NCBI GenBank assembly: GCA_002315015.1
Contig: DCEX01000018.1
Span: forward strand, 62,001 to 126,000
Origin: Faecalibacterium sp. UBA1819
Lineage (GTDB): Bacteria > Bacillota > Clostridia > Oscillospirales > Ruminococcaceae
DNA length: 64,000 nucleotides
Direction: 5' to 3'
How positions within the stretch are numbered: the stretch's first letter is position 1; each line of letters starts with the position of its first letter. Of the stretch, positions 62,173-64,000 are shown piece after piece. A model generated the notes under the pieces. The model saw only the letters and a program-made list of their open reading frames with translations. It made no database searches and had not been told where the DNA came from. Made by a program: the position numbers and the translations under genes.

Positions 62173-63075
62173 ATGAGCGAAAATATCAACCATCGGCAAA
62201 TTCATTGGTTCCCGGGCCATATGATGAAAACGCTGCGCGTGATGGAAGCGAGCATCCGGCAGGTAGACGTAGTGCTGGAACTGCTCGACGCGCGCATTCC
62301 GCACAGCAGCATGAACCCGGAAATTGAGCGCATTGCAGCGGCAAAGCCTCGGCTGTATCTGCTCAATAAGGCGGACTTGGCCGACCCGAATATCACGGCG
62401 GCATGGGTGCGCTATTTGAAAAGTCTCGGCTGCGGCTGTGTGGCAATTACGTCCAAGAACCGAAGCGGCATTGCCGCCATCAAAAAAGCCATTGATACAG
62501 AGCTGGACGAGCTGCTCTCCCGCCGTGCCGACCGGGGAATGCTGGGGGCTAAGATCCGCATTATGGTAACGGGCATTCCCAACGTGGGAAAATCGACATT
62601 CATCAACGCCTTTACCGGTTCCAACCGCGTACAGGCCGCTGACCGCCCCGGTGTAACGCGCGGCAAGCAATGGGTGAATGCGGGCGAATATGAGTTGCTG
62701 GATATGCCCGGCGTGCTTTGGAAAAAGTTCGAGTCGGACGATGTGGCGTCTAATTTGGCGTTTATCGGTTCCATCAAAGATGACATTCTGGACGTGGAGG
62801 AAATTGCCACGCGCTTGCTTGGGCAGCTGCAAAACACCTGCCCCGACCGCTTGGAAGAACGCTATCGCTTGTCAAAGGAAGATTTGTCGCTCGATGCCTA
62901 CGACCTTTTGGAATGCATTGGCCGCAAGCGCGGCATGATGATGAGCGGCGGCGTGGTGAACACTGAGCGTGCAGCGCAGATGCTGGTAGATGAATTCCGC
63001 GCCAGCAAGCTGGGCAGAATGTCGCTGGAAAAACCTCCGAGAGCCGAAAAAGGGGAGGAAACGCAGAGTGAATGA
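62173..63075 (+). CDS. rbgA: Ribosome biogenesis GTPase RbgA (YlqF)
   Basis: A 300-residue circularly permuted GTPase for late 50S assembly. G4 (LNKADLAD) comes first, then G1 GIPNVGKST and G3 DMPGVLW, the order that marks this family. The N-terminal [15 protein letters not shown] and the GVTRGKQW segment (G2) are also typical. Starts 3 nt after lepB. Overlaps rnhB by 8 nt. Confidence 0.96.
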   Translation: MSENINHRQIHWFPGHMMKTLRVMEASIRQVDVVLELLDARIPHSSMNPEIERIAAAKPRLYLLNKADLADPNITAAWVRYLKSLGCGCVAITSKNRSGIAAIKKAIDTELDELLSRRADRGMLGAKIRIMVTGIPNVGKSTFINAFTGSNRVQAADRPGVTRGKQWVNAGEYELLDMPGVLWKKFESDDVASNLAFIGSIKDDILDVEEIATRLLGQLQNTCPDRLEERYRLSKEDLSLDAYDLLECIGRKRGMMMSGGVVNTERAAQMLVDEFRASKLGRMSLEKPPRAEKGEETQSE

Positions 63076-63670
63076 GCTGTATGAGTTTGACGCAGAGATG
63101 CGCAGCCAACATGGTATGATTGCCGGCGTAGACGAAGCAGGGCGAGGGCCTTTGTGCGGGCCGGTGTGTGTGGCCGCCGTCATCTTAAATCCCGACTGTC
63201 TGCCCGAAGGGCTGAATGATTCCAAAAAGCTTTCGGAAAAAAAGCGCGAAGCACTGTTTGATGAAATTTGTCAAAAGGCGCTGGCCTACCACATTGTGAT
63301 GGTTGGGCCCGAAGCGATTGACGAAAAAAATATCTTGGGTGCAACGATGTTTGGAATGCAGCAGGCGGTGGAAGGCTTGCAGCAAAAGCCCCAGTATGTA
63401 CTGATTGACGGCAACCGCTGCCCCCAGCTGGATATCCCGTGTGAAGCCGTGGTAAAAGGCGACGCCAAATCGGCCAGCGTTGCGGCAGCTTCGGTTTTAG
63501 CGAAAGTGTCGCGTGACCGTCTGATGATGGAACTGGCGAAAGAGTATCCCCAGTACGCACTGGAAAAGCATAAGGGCTATCCGACGAAGCTGCACTATGA
63601 GCGGTTGGATCAGTACGGCGTTGCGCCTATTTACCGCAAAAGCTTTTTGAAAAAGCGCGGGTATGTTTGA
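63068..63670 (+). CDS. rnhB: Ribonuclease HII
   Basis: A 200-residue nuclease that removes ribonucleotides from DNA. Acidic active-site motifs: [14 protein letters not shown] (Asp-Glu), LIDGN, and [21 protein letters not shown]. The end [19 protein letters not shown] is typical. Start GTG 63068 with GGGGAGG upstream; a longer frame back to 62990 lies within rbgA. Follows rbgA as in Bacillus. Confidence 0.96.
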   Translation: MNELYEFDAEMRSQHGMIAGVDEAGRGPLCGPVCVAAVILNPDCLPEGLNDSKKLSEKKREALFDEICQKALAYHIVMVGPEAIDEKNILGATMFGMQQAVEGLQQKPQYVLIDGNRCPQLDIPCEAVVKGDAKSASVAAASVLAKVSRDRLMMELAKEYPQYALEKHKGYPTKLHYERLDQYGVAPIYRKSFLKKRGYV

Positions 63671-64000
63671 TGGATGCGCGTACACTGGGAGCCTACGGGG
63701 AAAGCTTGGCGGCGGCGTATTACCGCAAGCAGGGCTTTGAGATTATAACAGCCAATTACCGCACTCGAATGGGCGAAGTGGATTTAATTGTTTCCAACGG
63801 AAAGCTGCTTATTTTTGTGGAAGTAAAAGCGAGAAGCCGCGGTGCGTTGGCGCCGGGCCGCTGTGCGGTGACAAAGTCGAAGCAGCGGCGTGTGATTGCA
63901 GCGGCCAAAGCATATTTGGCAAGTCACCCCGAGTGGGACTGCGCCATGCGTTTTGATGTTTACGAGGTGACGCAGTGCGGCATGGATTACGAAGAAATTT
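63670..64000 (+). CDS. YraN/UPF0102-family putative endonuclease, cut by the window end
   Basis: The frame starts with ATG 63670, overlapping the rnhB stop (TGATG), and runs off the right edge after about 110 residues. LGAYGESLAAAYYRKQGFEI, NYRTRMGEVDLIVSNGKL and IFVEVKARSR show the UPF0102 restriction-endonuclease-like fold (Asp ... Glu-x-Lys). Function is not settled. The rnhB-yraN order is common. Confidence 0.88.
   Translation, partial: MDARTLGAYGESLAAAYYRKQGFEIITANYRTRMGEVDLIVSNGKLLIFVEVKARSRGALAPGRCAVTKSKQRRVIAAAKAYLASHPEWDCAMRFDVYEVTQCGMDYEEI

Noticed and set aside
1..64000. CRISPR arrays, rRNA genes, insertion sequences, prophage genes
   Set aside because: No regularly spaced repeats, no rRNA sequence, no transposase, integrase or structural phage genes were seen on either strand.

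Overview
The window reads as chromosome of a spore-forming, anaerobic, low- to mid-GC Firmicute of class Clostridia, most likely an Oscillospirales/Ruminococcaceae-type organism (inference). Supporting this are a PolC-type replicase, DivIVA and SepF, an isoleucine T-box in front of a eukaryote-like (type 2) IleRS, a rubrerythrin, a SpoIVFA/SpoIVFB-like pair, a Spo0A-like response regulator, and the clostridial order pyrH-frr-uppS-cdsA-dxr-rseP-ispG-polC. I see no rRNA, CRISPR array, transposase or prophage; the only tRNA is tRNA-Ala(CGC).

Layout. 0-4 kb: end of an unknown gene, then the T-box and ileS. 4-8.8 kb: an aminotransferase, then a cobalamin riboswitch controlling a complete btuF-btuC-btuD-like ABC importer. 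8.8-13.7 kb: a visibly A+T-richer accessory stretch on the minus strand. It holds two unknown exported or anchored proteins, an AgrD-like signal peptide gene with no agrB nearby, a GNAT acetyltransferase, and a tight pair made of a Fic protein and a DUF262/HNH (GmrSD-like) protein. 13.7-21.5 kb: minus-strand housekeeping and transport genes (RlmD-type rRNA methyltransferase, MATE exporter, NSS symporter, lipoprotein, MscS channel, rubrerythrin, DUF975 protein). 21.8-24.5 kb: tRNA-Ala, then a small unknown gene, a Spo0A_C-like response regulator and a soluble histidine kinase.

24.6-35.3 kb: translation and envelope genes (pyrH, frr, uppS, cdsA, dxr, rseP, ispG) ending in polC, which links isoprenoid and lipid supply to replication. 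35.5-36.9 kb: a candidate type I toxin locus and an RsgI-like protein whose frame seems to be broken at its N-terminus. 37-44.7 kb: miaB, a YlbF-like protein, mutS, mutL, miaA (tRNA modification and mismatch repair). 44.8-53.3 kb: an HlyD-like protein, the division genes sepF-ylmH-divIVA, then lspA, an RluD-type pseudouridine synthase, a HAD phosphatase, a ComEA-like protein and ppk1. 53.6-56.7 kb: an AgrA/AgrC-like LytTR/GHKL two-component pair and an unknown protein. 56.8-64 kb: spoIVFA-spoIVFB-like genes, a radical SAM/DUF2344 pair, rplS, lepB, rbgA, rnhB and a YraN-type gene cut by the window edge.

The most noteworthy signals are the orphan AgrD-like peptide (with an AgrAC-like pair 43 kb away), the Fic + DUF262/HNH pair, the small hydrophobic peptide with a convergent antisense promoter, a duplicated hairpin inside the cobalamin-riboswitch leader, twin 22-bp palindromes upstream of the DUF975 gene, and a three-copy intergenic repeat.
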